Origin: Azospirillum thermophilum
GTDB taxonomy: Bacteria > Pseudomonadota > Alphaproteobacteria > Azospirillales > Azospirillaceae
Direction of reading: 5' to 3'
DNA: 64,000 bases
Assembly (NCBI RefSeq): GCF_003130795.1
Contig: NZ_CP029354.1
Span: 62,001 to 126,000 of the forward strand
Position 1 is the stretch's first letter; each line of letters begins with the position of its first letter. A program made the translations under genes and the position numbers. Shown piece by piece: positions 1-9,306 of this stretch. The notes beneath the pieces were generated by a model. The model did not search any database and was not told the origin of the DNA. It worked only from the letters and a program-made list of their open reading frames with translations.

Positions 1-949
1 CATAGCCGCTGTCGTAGGGACCGCGGTCGGCGCCGGCGATGGCCGGATCGTCCTTGCCGTCGAACAGGGCGGAAAGCTGGATGGTGACCGACTGCATCGG
101 CCGTTCGAAGGACAGGGCCATCAGCTCCGTCGTGGCGGAGGTGCCGCCGCTGATGGTGTCGATCTCGCCGCCGTCGATGCCGTTGCCGGAATTGACGCCG
201 AGGCCGGAATACCGGTAGCTGCCCTGGATCGAGCCGTCGGTCGTGTTGGCGCCGGTGATCGAGAAGCTGACCGTCTTGGTGCCGAGCGCCGTCTGCTGCC
301 AGGAGGCGGGGTTCCCCGCCTCGCCGACCAGCGCGCGGACGAAGACGCCCTGCTCGGCCCATTGCGACACCACGGCGGCGGTGTTGGCGTTGCTGTCCGG
401 GGTGGTGACGCTGACGGTCGCCGGGACCGGCTCCGCACCGCCGCCCGTACCGCCACCCGTACCGCCACCAAGCAGGCCCAGGTCGAAGACCTTGTCGTCG
501 ACCGTGACGCGCAGATCCTCCCACCCCGCCGCCTTCAGGCCGAGGGCGGAGAAGGTGCCGATATGGTCATAGTCGCTGCCCCGGGTCTCGCCCTTGTGGT
601 CGGCGATGAAGGCCTTCAGCGCCAGCAGGTCGGCGACGATCTTCGGGTCCTTGAGCTGGGCCGAGGACAGGCGGATCTCCAGCGTGTCGTTGCCCTGGCC
701 GCCGAAATAGAAGTCCCAGCCCTTGGTGTCGGTGCGCAGGTCGTGGATGCCCAGGTCGTTGCCCGCCCCGCCATCGACCCAGTCGTTGCCGGCACCGCCG
801 TTCAGCGTGTCGTTGCCCGCCCCGCCGAACAGCAGGTCGCCGCCGGTGCCTCCGGTCAGTTTGCTGGACGCGGCGCCATCCACAAGCGCGCGCGGGGCGT
901 CGGTCCCGGCCCCACCACCTTTTCCCGGATTGCTCTTGCTGGTCGACAC
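1..949 (-). CDS. RTX calcium-binding protein, 3' end cut by window
   Basis: Read on the minus strand, this frame has glycine-rich nonapeptide repeats (GGTGGDLLFGGAGND, then NGGAGND and DGGAGND) near the N-terminus, the calcium-binding beta-roll of RTX proteins exported by type I secretion. A region of mixed sequence follows, then a glycine linker (GGGTGGGTGGG) and a Ser/Thr-rich domain I do not recognise, ending in the sequence DRGPYDSGY at the window edge. The C-terminal secretion signal is outside the window. The start is uncertain: GTG at 949 gives MSTSKSNPGK; a TTG at 1003 also lies in frame, and neither has a clear ribosome site. It is divergent from a type I secretion ABC transporter and adaptor at 1249-4355, its most likely exporter. 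The repeats are seen directly; the cargo-exporter pairing is inferred from position. Confidence 0.8.
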   Translation of the reverse strand, partial: MSTSKSNPGKGGGAGTDAPRALVDGAASSKLTGGTGGDLLFGGAGNDTLNGGAGNDWVDGGAGNDLGIHDLRTDTKGWDFYFGGQGNDTLEIRLSSAQLKDPKIVADLLALKAFIADHKGETRGSDYDHIGTFSALGLKAAGWEDLRVTVDDKVFDLGLLGGGTGGGTGGGAEPVPATVSVTTPDSNANTAAVVSQWAEQGVFVRALVGEAGNPASWQQTALGTKTVSFSITGANTTDGSIQGSYRYSGLGVNSGNGIDGGEIDTISGGTSATTELMALSFERPMQSVTIQLSALFDGKDDPAIAGADRGPYDSGY

Positions 950-1248
950 GGCTGCACCACGATCTGGACGGACTCCCGGATCCACACACCCAGGAATGCT
1001 CAATTTTTACATATATTTTTAGGATTCGGCAATCATGATGGCAGAACGAATGGTCGCGCTGATAAGGTATTCGTGCCTTTTGATTGCGCCATTCGGAGTC
1101 AAGGCCGCAGAAAACACGTAAACCGTGACTGATCGCGTCAAGTACACGACCACAATTGATCAACTGAAACCATTTGTGACGAAATGTGACGTCTCGGCGA
1201 ACAGTCGGGCGGGAACCGGGACACAGGCGGATTGAAGGGCATGGCATT

Positions 1249-3015
1249 GTGAGCCGGGACTCGAGCAGGACGAAGGACACGGGCCTGCGGGCCGCGCTGC
1301 GGCGCTGCATGCCGGCCGTCGGCTTCTGCGCGCTGTTCAGCGGCGCCATCAACCTGCTGTCGCTGGCCGCCCCGCTCTACATGATGCAGGTCTACGACCG
1401 GGTCCTGAACAGCGGCAACCTCTCCACCCTCTTCGCGCTGACCCTGGCGGTCGCCGCCGCCCATATGGCGCAGGCGACGCTCGATTCGGTCCGCGGCCGC
1501 CTTCTGGCGCGTGCCGGCGTCATCCTGGAACGCGGGATGCGCGAGCGCGTCTTCCAGGCGGAACTGGCGGGCGCCGTGGAACCGCGCACCGGCCGGGACG
1601 GCCCCATCGGCGGGCAGGGGGCCCGCGACCTCGACCAGATCCGCCAGTTCCTCGCCGGACCGGCCGTCCTGGCGGCGATGGATGCCCCGTGGGTCCCGCT
1701 GTTCGTGCTGGTCATCGCCCTGATCCATCCCTGGCTCGCGGTGACGCTGATCGGCGGCGCCCTCCTTCTGCTCGTGCTGGCCATCCTGAACGAGGCGCTG
1801 ATCGCCGGCCCGATCGGCAACGGCACCCGGAGCGCCATGGAGGCCCAGACCGTCTTCGACGCGGCGATCCACAACGCGCCGGTGGTGCGCGCCATGGCGA
1901 TGGACGATGCCCTGACCCGGCGGTGGAGCGGCCGGCGCGACGAGGCGGTCGCCAGCCTGACCCGCGCCGCCGACCGCGGCGGCGTCCTGTCGGCCCTGGT
2001 GAAGTTCAGCCGCCTGTTCCTGCAGAGCCTGGTCCTCGGGCTGGGCGCCCTGCTGGCGCTGGAGCAGCAGATCTCCGCCGGCTCCATCTTCGCCTCCACC
2101 TTCCTGCTGGCCCGGGCGCTCGCGCCGGTGGAGCTGGTGGTGGGCTCCTGGCGATCCATCGTCACGGCCCGTCAGGCGTGGCGCCGTCTCAGCGTGCTGC
2201 TGCTGCGCCACCCGCCGGAAGCCGGCGGCATGGAACAGCCGCAGCCCCGCGGCGCCCTGGCGGCCGACCAGCTCGGCTGGGCGCCGGAGCCCGGGGCCGC
2301 ACCGATCCTGCGCGGGATCTCCGTCTCGCTGGAGCCCGGGGAGGCGCTCGGCATCGTCGGTCCCAGCGGAGCGGGAAAATCCACGCTGCTGCGCCTGCTG
2401 GTCGGCATCCACCGGCCGGGGGCGGGCAGCGTGACGCTGGACGGGGCCGACCTGGCGGCGTGGAACCGCGCCCAGCTCGGCCGGCTGATCGGCTATCTGC
2501 CGCAGGATGTCGAGCTGATCGCCGGCAGCGTGCGCGACAACATCGCCCGCTTCCAGGACGCCTCGCCCGAAGCGGTGGTCGCCGCGGCGGAGGCTGCCGG
2601 CTGCCACGAGATGATCATGGCCCTGCCCAAGGGCTACGACACGCAGGTCGGGGATAACGGGCAGATCCTGTCGGGCGGCCAGCGCCAGCGCGTCGGGCTC
2701 GCCCGCGCCCTGTTCGGCACCCCGAAGCTGGTGGTGCTGGACGAGCCGAACGCCAACCTGGACGCCATGGGGGAAGACCGGCTGATGGCCAGTCTGCGCC
2801 ACCTGAAGGAGGCGGGAACCACCCTCGTCATCGCCGCCCAGCGCCCGCGCGTGCTGGAGTTGGCCGACCGCATGCTGGTGATCCGCGACGGCGTGCCGGA
2901 GATGCTGGGCGACCGCGCCTCCGTGCTGGCCCGCCTGATGCGGCCGCAGGCGTCCGCGGCCCTCCCCGCCGCCGGCAGGACGGTGGTCAGCCTGAAGGGC
3001 GGGGGTGGCGCATGA
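1249..3015 (+). CDS. Type I secretion system ABC permease/ATPase (PrtD/HlyB type)
   Basis: A 588-residue fusion of transmembrane and ATPase domains that would drive export of RTX substrates across the inner membrane. The N-terminal half has hydrophobic helices (for example SLAAPLYMMQVYDRVL, typical of PrtD-type transporters). The C-terminal half is an ABC ATPase with Walker A GPSGAGKST (about residues 371-379), signature LSGGQRQR (from about 474) and Walker B LVVLDEP (from about 494). There is no N-terminal C39 peptidase domain. I chose GTG at 1249 because GAAGGG sits 9 bases upstream; the frame stays open to 1186. Its stop overlaps the ATG of the next gene (ATGA), so the two are translationally coupled. 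The outer-membrane TolC partner is not in the window. Confidence 0.93.
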   Translation: MSRDSSRTKDTGLRAALRRCMPAVGFCALFSGAINLLSLAAPLYMMQVYDRVLNSGNLSTLFALTLAVAAAHMAQATLDSVRGRLLARAGVILERGMRERVFQAELAGAVEPRTGRDGPIGGQGARDLDQIRQFLAGPAVLAAMDAPWVPLFVLVIALIHPWLAVTLIGGALLLLVLAILNEALIAGPIGNGTRSAMEAQTVFDAAIHNAPVVRAMAMDDALTRRWSGRRDEAVASLTRAADRGGVLSALVKFSRLFLQSLVLGLGALLALEQQISAGSIFASTFLLARALAPVELVVGSWRSIVTARQAWRRLSVLLLRHPPEAGGMEQPQPRGALAADQLGWAPEPGAAPILRGISVSLEPGEALGIVGPSGAGKSTLLRLLVGIHRPGAGSVTLDGADLAAWNRAQLGRLIGYLPQDVELIAGSVRDNIARFQDASPEAVVAAAEAAGCHEMIMALPKGYDTQVGDNGQILSGGQRQRVGLARALFGTPKLVVLDEPNANLDAMGEDRLMASLRHLKEAGTTLVIAAQRPRVLELADRMLVIRDGVPEMLGDRASVLARLMRPQASAALPAAGRTVVSLKGGGGA

Positions 3016-4355
3016 CCATGCTGACCGGCAACGACGCCGGCCCCAGCGGACCGCGGTCCGACGGGGTGCTCGCCACCGCGTCGGTCGGGCTGGCCGTCAT
3101 CGCGCTGTTCTTCGGCGTGATGCTCGGCTGGGCGGCGCAGGCGCGGCTTGCGGGTGCCGTCATCGTCTCCGGCGTGGTCAAGGTGATCTCCGACCGCCAG
3201 CCGGTGAAGCACCAGGAAAGCGGCATGGTGGCGGAGGTCGCGGTCGCCGAGGGGCAGGAGGTGGCGGCCGGCCAGCTTCTGCTGAAGCTGGAGTCGACGC
3301 AGGCGAAGGCGCTGGCCGACCAGCTCGCCGGCCAGCTCGACCGGCTGTCGGCGGAGGAGGCGCGGCTCGCCGCGGAGCGCGACGGGCTGGAGGAGATCCT
3401 GTTCCCCGAATTCCTGACCGCAAGGGCGGCCGACAGCCGGGCGATGCAGGTGATGGCGACGGAGCGCGCGCTGTTCGCCAGCCGGCGGGAGGCGCTGGAG
3501 GGGGAAATCGGCCTGCTGCGCCAGAGCATCCGCCAGATGGAAGAGCAGATCGCCGGCCGCCAGGGCGAGATCCGCAGCCTGGATCGCCAGCTCGGGCTCA
3601 TCCTGCAGGAGACGCAGGACATCCGCTATCTCTTCGACAAGGGCTACGCGCCCAAGAGCAAGCTGCTGGCGCTGGAACGGGCCGCGGCGGCGCTGGAAGG
3701 ACAGCAGGCCTCCCTCCGGGCCGGCGTGGCGGAGACCGGGAAATCGATCGAGCAGGCCCGCATGCGCATGGCCCAGCTCTCCCACGACCGGCTGGCCGAG
3801 GTGAACGACCAGCTCAGCCAGACCCGCTCCGCCCTGCGCGACACCGAACCCCGGCTGCGCGCGGCGCTGCGCCAGCTCGACCTCACGGAAATCCGGGCGC
3901 CGCTCGCGGGTCGCGTGATGGCGCTGTCGGTGCGGGCGCCGGGGCGGGTGATCCAGCCGGGCGACCTGCTGATGGAGATCGTGCCGTCCAGCCAGGCGCT
4001 GGTCGTCGAAGGCCCCGTCCGGCCGGAGGACATCGACGACATCGAGACGGGGATGGGCGCCGAGGTGAAGCTGGTCGGGCTGAACCAGCGCCTCGCCCCC
4101 CGCCTGCCGGCCCGCGTCGCCACCATCTCCGCCGACCGCATGACCGACCCGCGCACCGGCTCGCCCTTCTACCAGGTGCAGCTCACGGTCGACGACAGCG
4201 CGCTGGCCGAGACCGGCCGCTCGCTGGGGCACCGCGTCTCCCTGCTGCCGGGCATGCCGGCACAGGTCGCCATCGCGACCCGGGAACGCACGGTGCTGGA
4301 CTATCTGCTCTCCCCGATCACCGAAGGGCTGGACCGGGCCCTCAGGGAACCGTGA
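3012..4355 (+). CDS. HlyD/PrtE-family type I secretion periplasmic adaptor
   Basis: A 447-residue membrane fusion protein that would link the preceding ABC transporter to an outer-membrane channel. It has one N-terminal transmembrane helix (about residues 22-42), then a biotinyl/lipoyl-like half motif (HQESGMVAEVAVAEGQEVAAGQ), a long Glu/Arg/Gln-rich coiled coil (about 95-290), and the second half motif (IRAPLAGRVMALSV) followed by the AprE/HlyD C-terminal beta domain. The length fits the PrtE/AprE family. It overlaps the ABC gene by four bases (ATGA). Confidence 0.93.
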   Translation: MTMLTGNDAGPSGPRSDGVLATASVGLAVIALFFGVMLGWAAQARLAGAVIVSGVVKVISDRQPVKHQESGMVAEVAVAEGQEVAAGQLLLKLESTQAKALADQLAGQLDRLSAEEARLAAERDGLEEILFPEFLTARAADSRAMQVMATERALFASRREALEGEIGLLRQSIRQMEEQIAGRQGEIRSLDRQLGLILQETQDIRYLFDKGYAPKSKLLALERAAAALEGQQASLRAGVAETGKSIEQARMRMAQLSHDRLAEVNDQLSQTRSALRDTEPRLRAALRQLDLTEIRAPLAGRVMALSVRAPGRVIQPGDLLMEIVPSSQALVVEGPVRPEDIDDIETGMGAEVKLVGLNQRLAPRLPARVATISADRMTDPRTGSPFYQVQLTVDDSALAETGRSLGHRVSLLPGMPAQVAIATRERTVLDYLLSPITEGLDRALREP

Positions 4356-4376
4356 CGCCCCCGTCCGCGGCGGGCG

Positions 4377-5564
4377 TCACATGATCGGTTTGTCGCCCGC
4401 CGGCAGGAAGCCGTCGTCGCTGCCGTTGCCGGCCCCCTTCGCCGGCTTCGCGCCGTCGGCCGGGTCCCCGGCGGCGGCCCCCGTGCCCAGGCTGCCGGCG
4501 ACCCGGCTGGCCCGGGCGATGAACTCCGACAGCGGCCGTCGGCCGGACGGGGAGCGGGGCTTGACGGGGCGGTCCTGGTCCTCCGGAGCGGCCGGCGGCT
4601 CCAGTTCGAAGGTGGGCTCGGACACGGGTTCGGCCGCGGGTCCGGGCGCCGGCTCGGCGACGGCCGCGGCCGGGGTGGCCTCCTCCGGTTCGGCGACGAT
4701 CTCGTCGCGCGGCACCTCCACCGCCGGCACGACGGCCGGTTCCACGATGGAGGAGGTCTCGACCCGCAGGGCGCCGACCCGCTCCGCGACATCGCCCGGC
4801 AGGCACAGCAGATCCGCGACCGGCATCACCGATCCGGCGAAGCGGCGCAGCCAGGACAGGATGCGCAGCCGGTCGGCCAGCGCCAGCCGGTCGTCGGCCA
4901 CCGCCGCGGTGAAGCGCGCCATCCGCTGGTCGCACAGGATGGCCGCGTCGGTGTCGAGCCGCGGCATCTCGATCTCGATCCCGCCGGCGGCGGCGAAGGC
5001 CTTGGCCGCCTCCCGCTGCCAGACCCCGAAGCTTGCCGCCTCGAACAGGCCGTTGCGCACGGCGACCACCGTGGCGCCGGTCCCCAGCGTCTCCGCCAGC
5101 CAGGGGGCGGTGTGGAAGTCGGACGGGCTCGGCGTCATCACGTTGACCAGCACCAGCCGGTGGCCCATGGATGCGGCGCAGGCGGCGAACTCCTTCACCG
5201 CGACGGCCGGGTTCGTCACGCTCATCAGCCCGGCGATGTCGGTGCGGAAGCCGGCAGGCAGGTCGTGCAGGATGACCTCCACCCCCGGAAAGGCCAGGCT
5301 GTTCAGCAGGAAGTCGCGGCCGAAGCGGCGGTCGCGCGCGTCGTACAGGATGCACCCCTGCCGCGGGTCCTGCCGGTCGAGAGGCAGGGAACGGCCCTTC
5401 TCGTCGGAATTGCGGAAGAACTTGAACAGGCTGCGCGCCAGCCAGTCGCCATCGAACAGTGCTGCCGACCGCTCCGACAGGCGGTACAGGTCGGCAAGGC
5501 CGCGCGCCCAGGTGGACTTGCCGGTGCCGCCCTTGTCACCAACAACGCAGACGATGGTCGCCAT
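4377..5564 (-). CDS. ParA/MinD-like P-loop ATPase with long acidic-proline tail
   Basis: A 395-residue protein opening with a deviant Walker A motif, GDKGGTGKST (residues 9-18), as in the ParA/MinD/BcsQ family of spatial-organisation ATPases. After about residue 250 it becomes a low-complexity Ala/Glu/Pro tail, then a basic stretch and a Gly/Asp-rich end. Its neighbours are not partition genes: a HlyD-like adaptor starts 100 bp away on the other strand, followed by a polysaccharide synthase about 2 kb away, so a BcsQ-like role in placing a glycan export machine is plausible. There is no parB or partner centromere nearby. It could instead belong to the type I system that ends 22 bp from its stop. 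Fold confident; role inferred. Confidence 0.7.
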   Translation of the reverse strand: MATIVCVVGDKGGTGKSTWARGLADLYRLSERSAALFDGDWLARSLFKFFRNSDEKGRSLPLDRQDPRQGCILYDARDRRFGRDFLLNSLAFPGVEVILHDLPAGFRTDIAGLMSVTNPAVAVKEFAACAASMGHRLVLVNVMTPSPSDFHTAPWLAETLGTGATVVAVRNGLFEAASFGVWQREAAKAFAAAGGIEIEMPRLDTDAAILCDQRMARFTAAVADDRLALADRLRILSWLRRFAGSVMPVADLLCLPGDVAERVGALRVETSSIVEPAVVPAVEVPRDEIVAEPEEATPAAAVAEPAPGPAAEPVSEPTFELEPPAAPEDQDRPVKPRSPSGRRPLSEFIARASRVAGSLGTGAAAGDPADGAKPAKGAGNGSDDGFLPAGDKPIM

Positions 5565-5664
5565 TCGGATCTCCGCGGCACTGCAGCCGCATTCTGGAAG
5601 GTTTTAACTATTGGCAAGCTGTCCGGGGGCAATCATGGCCCCAACCGGTAAATGATTTCTGATT

Positions 5665-6744
5665 ATGCTGAAAGCCCGTCACGCCGCCAACTACCGACGC
5701 CCGGCCCCGCGCATCCGCGTGGCGCGGATCGCGCTGCTCGGCATGCTGGGCGCCACCTTCGGCTGGCTGGCGCTCGTCAACCAGATCCGGGTGGTCGGCG
5801 TCGGCCATATCCGGGCCGAGGAGGCGATCGTCTCCACCCTGTTCGAGGGACGGATCCTCGCGCTGCGCGCCACCTGCAACGACCGCGTGGCGAAGGGCGA
5901 CCTGCTGGCGCTGGTCGGCGATCCGGTGCGCGACCACGCCTACCGCGGCGAGATGATCGCGGAGGAAACGATGGCCCGCGTCCGCCGGATCGTCCAGCGG
6001 TCGCGCATCGCGGTGGCGGGGTCGCTGGTGGCCATCTCGGAGCGCCACGCCGCCGCCGCCCGCCGCCATGACGAAAATGCCGCAGCCCTCGCCACCGCCA
6101 TCGAACAGGCCTGGCGGGCGGAGGCCGTCCCGCTGAAGGAGCGCGTCGCCGTCCTGTCGGCCCGTGACCGCGCCCGCGAAGGGCTGGCCGAGGCGGAGGC
6201 GACGCTGCGTCGCCGTCATGCCGAGCTGGAACGGCTGCGTGCCGAAATGGCGGCCCAGACCGCCGGCTTCGCCGAGCGGGTGGCGGCGCGGCAGGTCCTG
6301 GCCGGCCTTGGCGGCAACGAGGAGATCCGCGCGCCGTTCGACGGGGTGGTCACGGAATGCCCGCGCAGCCTGGGCGACGTGATCCGTCCCAGCGTCGCCA
6401 TCGTCCGCCTGCAGCGCGCCGGCAGCGCCCGCATCTTCGTCTGGGTGCCGGCGGTGGAGCTTTCCCGTCTCAGGGAAGGGATGGCGGCGGACATCGTCGT
6501 CTCCGACAGCGGCCGGACGCTGGAGGCCCGCGTGATCCACCTGCCCCTGGAGGTCGGACCGCTGCCCGACAGCCTGCGGCGCTACTTCTGGCAGAACCAG
6601 ACCTGGCAGCAGTATGCGAGGATCGAGGTGGAGCCGGCCGATCCCGCGGAGGCCGCGACCCTGCCGGGCGACGCCCGCGTCGACGCGATCATCCGCCTCA
6701 CCCGGGAGCGCTGGCTGCCCCGCGACCTGATGAAGGCCCTTTGA
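5665..6744 (+). CDS. HlyD-like periplasmic adaptor of a polysaccharide module
   Basis: A 359-residue protein with one N-terminal transmembrane helix (about residues 22-42), a lipoyl-like half (STLFEGRILALRATCNDRVAKGD), an Arg/Ala/Glu-rich helical hairpin (about 95-205) and a second half (IRAPFDGVVTECPRSLGDVI). This resembles the periplasmic half of Alg44, the alginate co-polymerase, but lacks a PilZ domain. It carries no cargo ABC transporter of its own. It lies between a ParA-like ATPase and a Tat-exported TIM-barrel protein and close to a processive GT2, so I infer a role in polymer export. It could alternatively be an efflux adaptor. Confidence 0.75.
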   Translation: MLKARHAANYRRPAPRIRVARIALLGMLGATFGWLALVNQIRVVGVGHIRAEEAIVSTLFEGRILALRATCNDRVAKGDLLALVGDPVRDHAYRGEMIAEETMARVRRIVQRSRIAVAGSLVAISERHAAAARRHDENAAALATAIEQAWRAEAVPLKERVAVLSARDRAREGLAEAEATLRRRHAELERLRAEMAAQTAGFAERVAARQVLAGLGGNEEIRAPFDGVVTECPRSLGDVIRPSVAIVRLQRAGSARIFVWVPAVELSRLREGMAADIVVSDSGRTLEARVIHLPLEVGPLPDSLRRYFWQNQTWQQYARIEVEPADPAEAATLPGDARVDAIIRLTRERWLPRDLMKAL

Positions 6745-6771
6745 ACCGACGATGCATGCCCCCGGGATGCC

Positions 6772-6822
6772 CAGCCCATCACTCTCAACCCATCACTCTC
6801 AACCCATGACGGTCAGCCCATG
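6772..6822 (+). repeat. Tandem 14-15 bp repeats over a gene start
   Basis: Two copies of CCCATCACTCTCAAC are followed by two near copies, CCCATGACGGTCAG and CCCATGACGCTCAG. The last contains the ATG chosen for the next gene. An ATG in the preceding copy is out of frame with it, so the repeat makes the start ambiguous. Confidence 0.7.
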
Positions 6823-7743
6823 ACGCTCAGCCGCCGTACCCTGATGGCCGCCCCGCTTGCCGCCGCAGCGGCGCTCGCCGCCGGAGATCCCGGGCGCGCC
6901 GGTGCCGCTGCCGCCGGGACGGCCGGGGACAACGCCCTGTGGATCTGGAACACCGGCCGGGCGGACTGGCCGAGGGTCGCCGGGACGATGCGGCGGGAGG
7001 GGTTCGGCACGGCGTACCTCTCGATCCCGCCGGCCGACCGGGCGGGGATGACCGGTCCGGCGCTCGACGCCGCGCTGGCCACCTTCGCCGGGCGCGGCAT
7101 CACCGTGCTGCTGGTCGGCGGCGATCCCGGCTGGGCGGACGGCCGCGCCCAGCCGCCGGCGCTGGCGGAGTTGCTGCGTCTGGCGGCCGCCGCGCGCGGC
7201 GTGGCCGGCGTCCAGCTCGACATCGAGCCCTACACGCTGCCGCTGTGGAAGTCGGGGGCGGAGGGCCGCGCCCGCATCGCCGCCGCCCTGGCCGACCGCC
7301 TGGCGGAGGCGCGCGGCGCGCTGTCCGGCTCGGGAAAGCGGCTCGGCATGGTGCTCCACCCGGCCTTCGCCAACGCGCCCGGCGCCGGCCGGGGCAATGC
7401 CGGCTTGGGAAACAGCGGCCTGGACACGCTGGCCGACGCGGTGGCCGCGCTCTCGGACGAGCTGGTGGTCATGGCCTACCGCAACCGGCCCGATGCGACG
7501 GAGCGCTTCGCGGCGAGGCTGCTGGCTTCGCTGGACGCCGCCCCCAAGCCCTGGCGCTTCGGCGTCACCGTGCAGGGCGGACCGGAACAGGCGACCATCA
7601 GCTATGCCGACGCGCCCTATCAACGGGTGAAGGACGACATGGCGGCGCTCGACACGCTCGCGCGCGCCCGGCCGGCGGGGGCGCAGTACCGCGGGGTGGC
7701 GGTCCATGCCTGGGCCTCGCTGGCGCCGAAGCTGGAGCGCTGA
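6820..7743 (+). CDS. Tat-exported TIM-barrel protein, glycoside-hydrolase-like
   Basis: A 307-residue protein with a clear twin-arginine signal (SRRTLMAAPLAAAAALA, about residues 3-19), so it should be exported folded to the periplasm. The body alternates beta strands and helices: GFGTAYLSIPPADRA, GITVLLVGGDPGW, GVAGVQLDIEPYTLPLW, RLGMVLHPAF, ELVVMAYRNRP, WRFGVTVQGG. This looks like a TIM barrel; the acidic pair in QLDIEPY sits where GH18/GH-like barrels carry catalytic acids. I do not recognise a named family. It follows the HlyD-like adaptor by 75 bp, suggesting a glycan-trimming or binding role during polymer export. The exact substrate is unknown. Confidence 0.65.
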   Translation: MTLSRRTLMAAPLAAAAALAAGDPGRAGAAAAGTAGDNALWIWNTGRADWPRVAGTMRREGFGTAYLSIPPADRAGMTGPALDAALATFAGRGITVLLVGGDPGWADGRAQPPALAELLRLAAAARGVAGVQLDIEPYTLPLWKSGAEGRARIAAALADRLAEARGALSGSGKRLGMVLHPAFANAPGAGRGNAGLGNSGLDTLADAVAALSDELVVMAYRNRPDATERFAARLLASLDAAPKPWRFGVTVQGGPEQATISYADAPYQRVKDDMAALDTLARARPAGAQYRGVAVHAWASLAPKLER

Positions 7744-7753
7744 GGCCGCCCCG

Positions 7754-9055
7754 TCACCAGTGCGGCGTCTGCCGCCAGATCTTCTCCGGCACATAGCCGT
7801 GGCGCAGGCCGATGCGCAGCATCTCCTTCACGATGGCCGGCATCAGCGACAGCTTCAGCCCCAGCCGGTAGAGCGGCACGAGGGGCGCCAGCGGCAGGGC
7901 CGCCAGCCGCGGCACCCCCAGCACGTCGTTGGCCGCCAGCATGCGCAGCAGCGTCTCCCACACATGGATCCAGTACATGAAGGTCAGGATCCGCGAGGTG
8001 ATGAAGGGATCGGTGGCGATGTACCAGAACAGTCCGGCCAGGAAGGCCAGCGGCAGCAGGAAGCGCACCAGGATCTGGTCGGCCATCATCAGGAAGTTGC
8101 TGAAGCCGAACAGGGAGACGCGCAGGATGTCGATCTGCTTGCGCAGCCGGATCTTGATCATGTTGCGCTCCCACCGGCTGCGCTGGCGGATCAGCCCGCG
8201 CCAGGTCGCCGGACAGTCGACCCAGATGACGGCATAGGGGGCGAAGACCAGCCGCCAGCCCGCCTTGCGCAGCCGCATCGTCAGGTCGGTGTCGTCGCCG
8301 AGCCCGGTGTCGTAGCCGCCGAGCGAGCGGATGGCGCCGGCCCGGAACATGCCGCCGGCCCCCGCGATGATCGACAGGATGCCGAGATGCGAGCGCCACA
8401 GGCGGCTTGCCGCCACGTTGAAGGCGTATTCGATCTCCTGCATGCGGGTGATCAGCGTGTCGCGCGCGTTGCGCACCCTGAGATGGGCGGTGACGGCGCC
8501 GACACGCGGGTCGTCGAAGGGGATCAGCATCTCGTGGATGGCGCCGATCTGCACGTCGGCGTCGGCGTCGACGATCATGATGTACTCGCCGCGCGCCCGC
8601 TGGATGCCGATGTTGAGGCAGCTCGGCTTGCCGGAATGGGTGGCGGCGCGGAAGCAGCGGACATGGCCGGTGCCGACGAAGCTGCCGGCGATCTCGAAGG
8701 TGTCGTCGGTCGAGCAGTCGTCGACGAAGATGATCTCCATCCGCGGATAGCTGCAGGCGAGCAGCGAGCGGATGGTGCCGGCGATGCCCGCCGCCTCGTT
8801 CCGGCCGGCGATCACCACCGAGACCAGCGGCAGCGGTCCCGGCCGGCGCTGCGGCGGTTCGGGGAACAGGCGGTGCGGCACCAGCAGGTTGGCGAGCCAC
8901 AGCGCGATCATCGGCCCCTGGAAGCGCACCAGGGGCGCGATCACGAAGGCGACGAACAGGATGTTGTACCAGGGAAGATTCGGAAGGGCGTTGACCGTCA
9001 GGATGATGTTCACCGGGTCGATGCCTTCGACGAAATACCGGAAGAACTCCTGCAC
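7754..9055 (-). CDS. Processive family 2 glycosyltransferase, membrane polysaccharide synthase
   Basis: A 433-residue inner-membrane GT2 enzyme. It has N-terminal transmembrane helices (about 30-60), a GT-A domain with DDCSTDD (112-118), the metal-binding DADAD (163-167), GDDTD (253-257) and the processive-synthase signature QRSRW (291-295), then C-terminal helices (about 315-350 and beyond). This arrangement is that of PgaC, NodC and hyaluronan synthase-type enzymes that polymerise and extrude a beta-linked glycan. It runs convergently to the Tat-exported barrel protein, with 10 bp between stops. The linkage made cannot be told from sequence alone. Confidence 0.85.
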   Translation of the reverse strand: MQEFFRYFVEGIDPVNIILTVNALPNLPWYNILFVAFVIAPLVRFQGPMIALWLANLLVPHRLFPEPPQRRPGPLPLVSVVIAGRNEAAGIAGTIRSLLACSYPRMEIIFVDDCSTDDTFEIAGSFVGTGHVRCFRAATHSGKPSCLNIGIQRARGEYIMIVDADADVQIGAIHEMLIPFDDPRVGAVTAHLRVRNARDTLITRMQEIEYAFNVAASRLWRSHLGILSIIAGAGGMFRAGAIRSLGGYDTGLGDDTDLTMRLRKAGWRLVFAPYAVIWVDCPATWRGLIRQRSRWERNMIKIRLRKQIDILRVSLFGFSNFLMMADQILVRFLLPLAFLAGLFWYIATDPFITSRILTFMYWIHVWETLLRMLAANDVLGVPRLAALPLAPLVPLYRLGLKLSLMPAIVKEMLRIGLRHGYVPEKIWRQTPHW

Positions 9056-9306
9056 CGGTTCCTCACCACCTGTTTCGGGCCCGCAACCCCGGTCCCACGG
9101 AGCGCAGGACGGCGCAGCATGGACGCCGACCGGTTAAGAAAGGCCTGTTTTTCCGGTCCTTCCGCCAACCTCCGGGCCCGTCCCGACTTGCCGCGTCACA
9201 GTTTGATTCAATTTTCGTAACTTCCGGCATTGTGCGGCCGTCGCCTGCAGGATTAGGTTGACCGGCAGTAAGCGTATTGCGTGTCCCTCGTCGCAAACGG
9301 TCGGTC
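9056..9306. promoter_or_regulatory. Divergent intergenic region upstream of the GT2 gene
   Basis: About 250 bp between the divergent GT2 gene and the small GYF_2-like gene. It holds an AT-richer patch near 9200-9225, a likely promoter zone. I see no convincing -35/-10 pair or operator. Confidence 0.35.

Noticed and set aside
4377..5564. ParA-like ATPase as the replicon's partition protein
   Set aside because: There is no parB or centromere repeat beside it, it carries a long proline-rich tail and it neighbours polysaccharide genes rather than repA.
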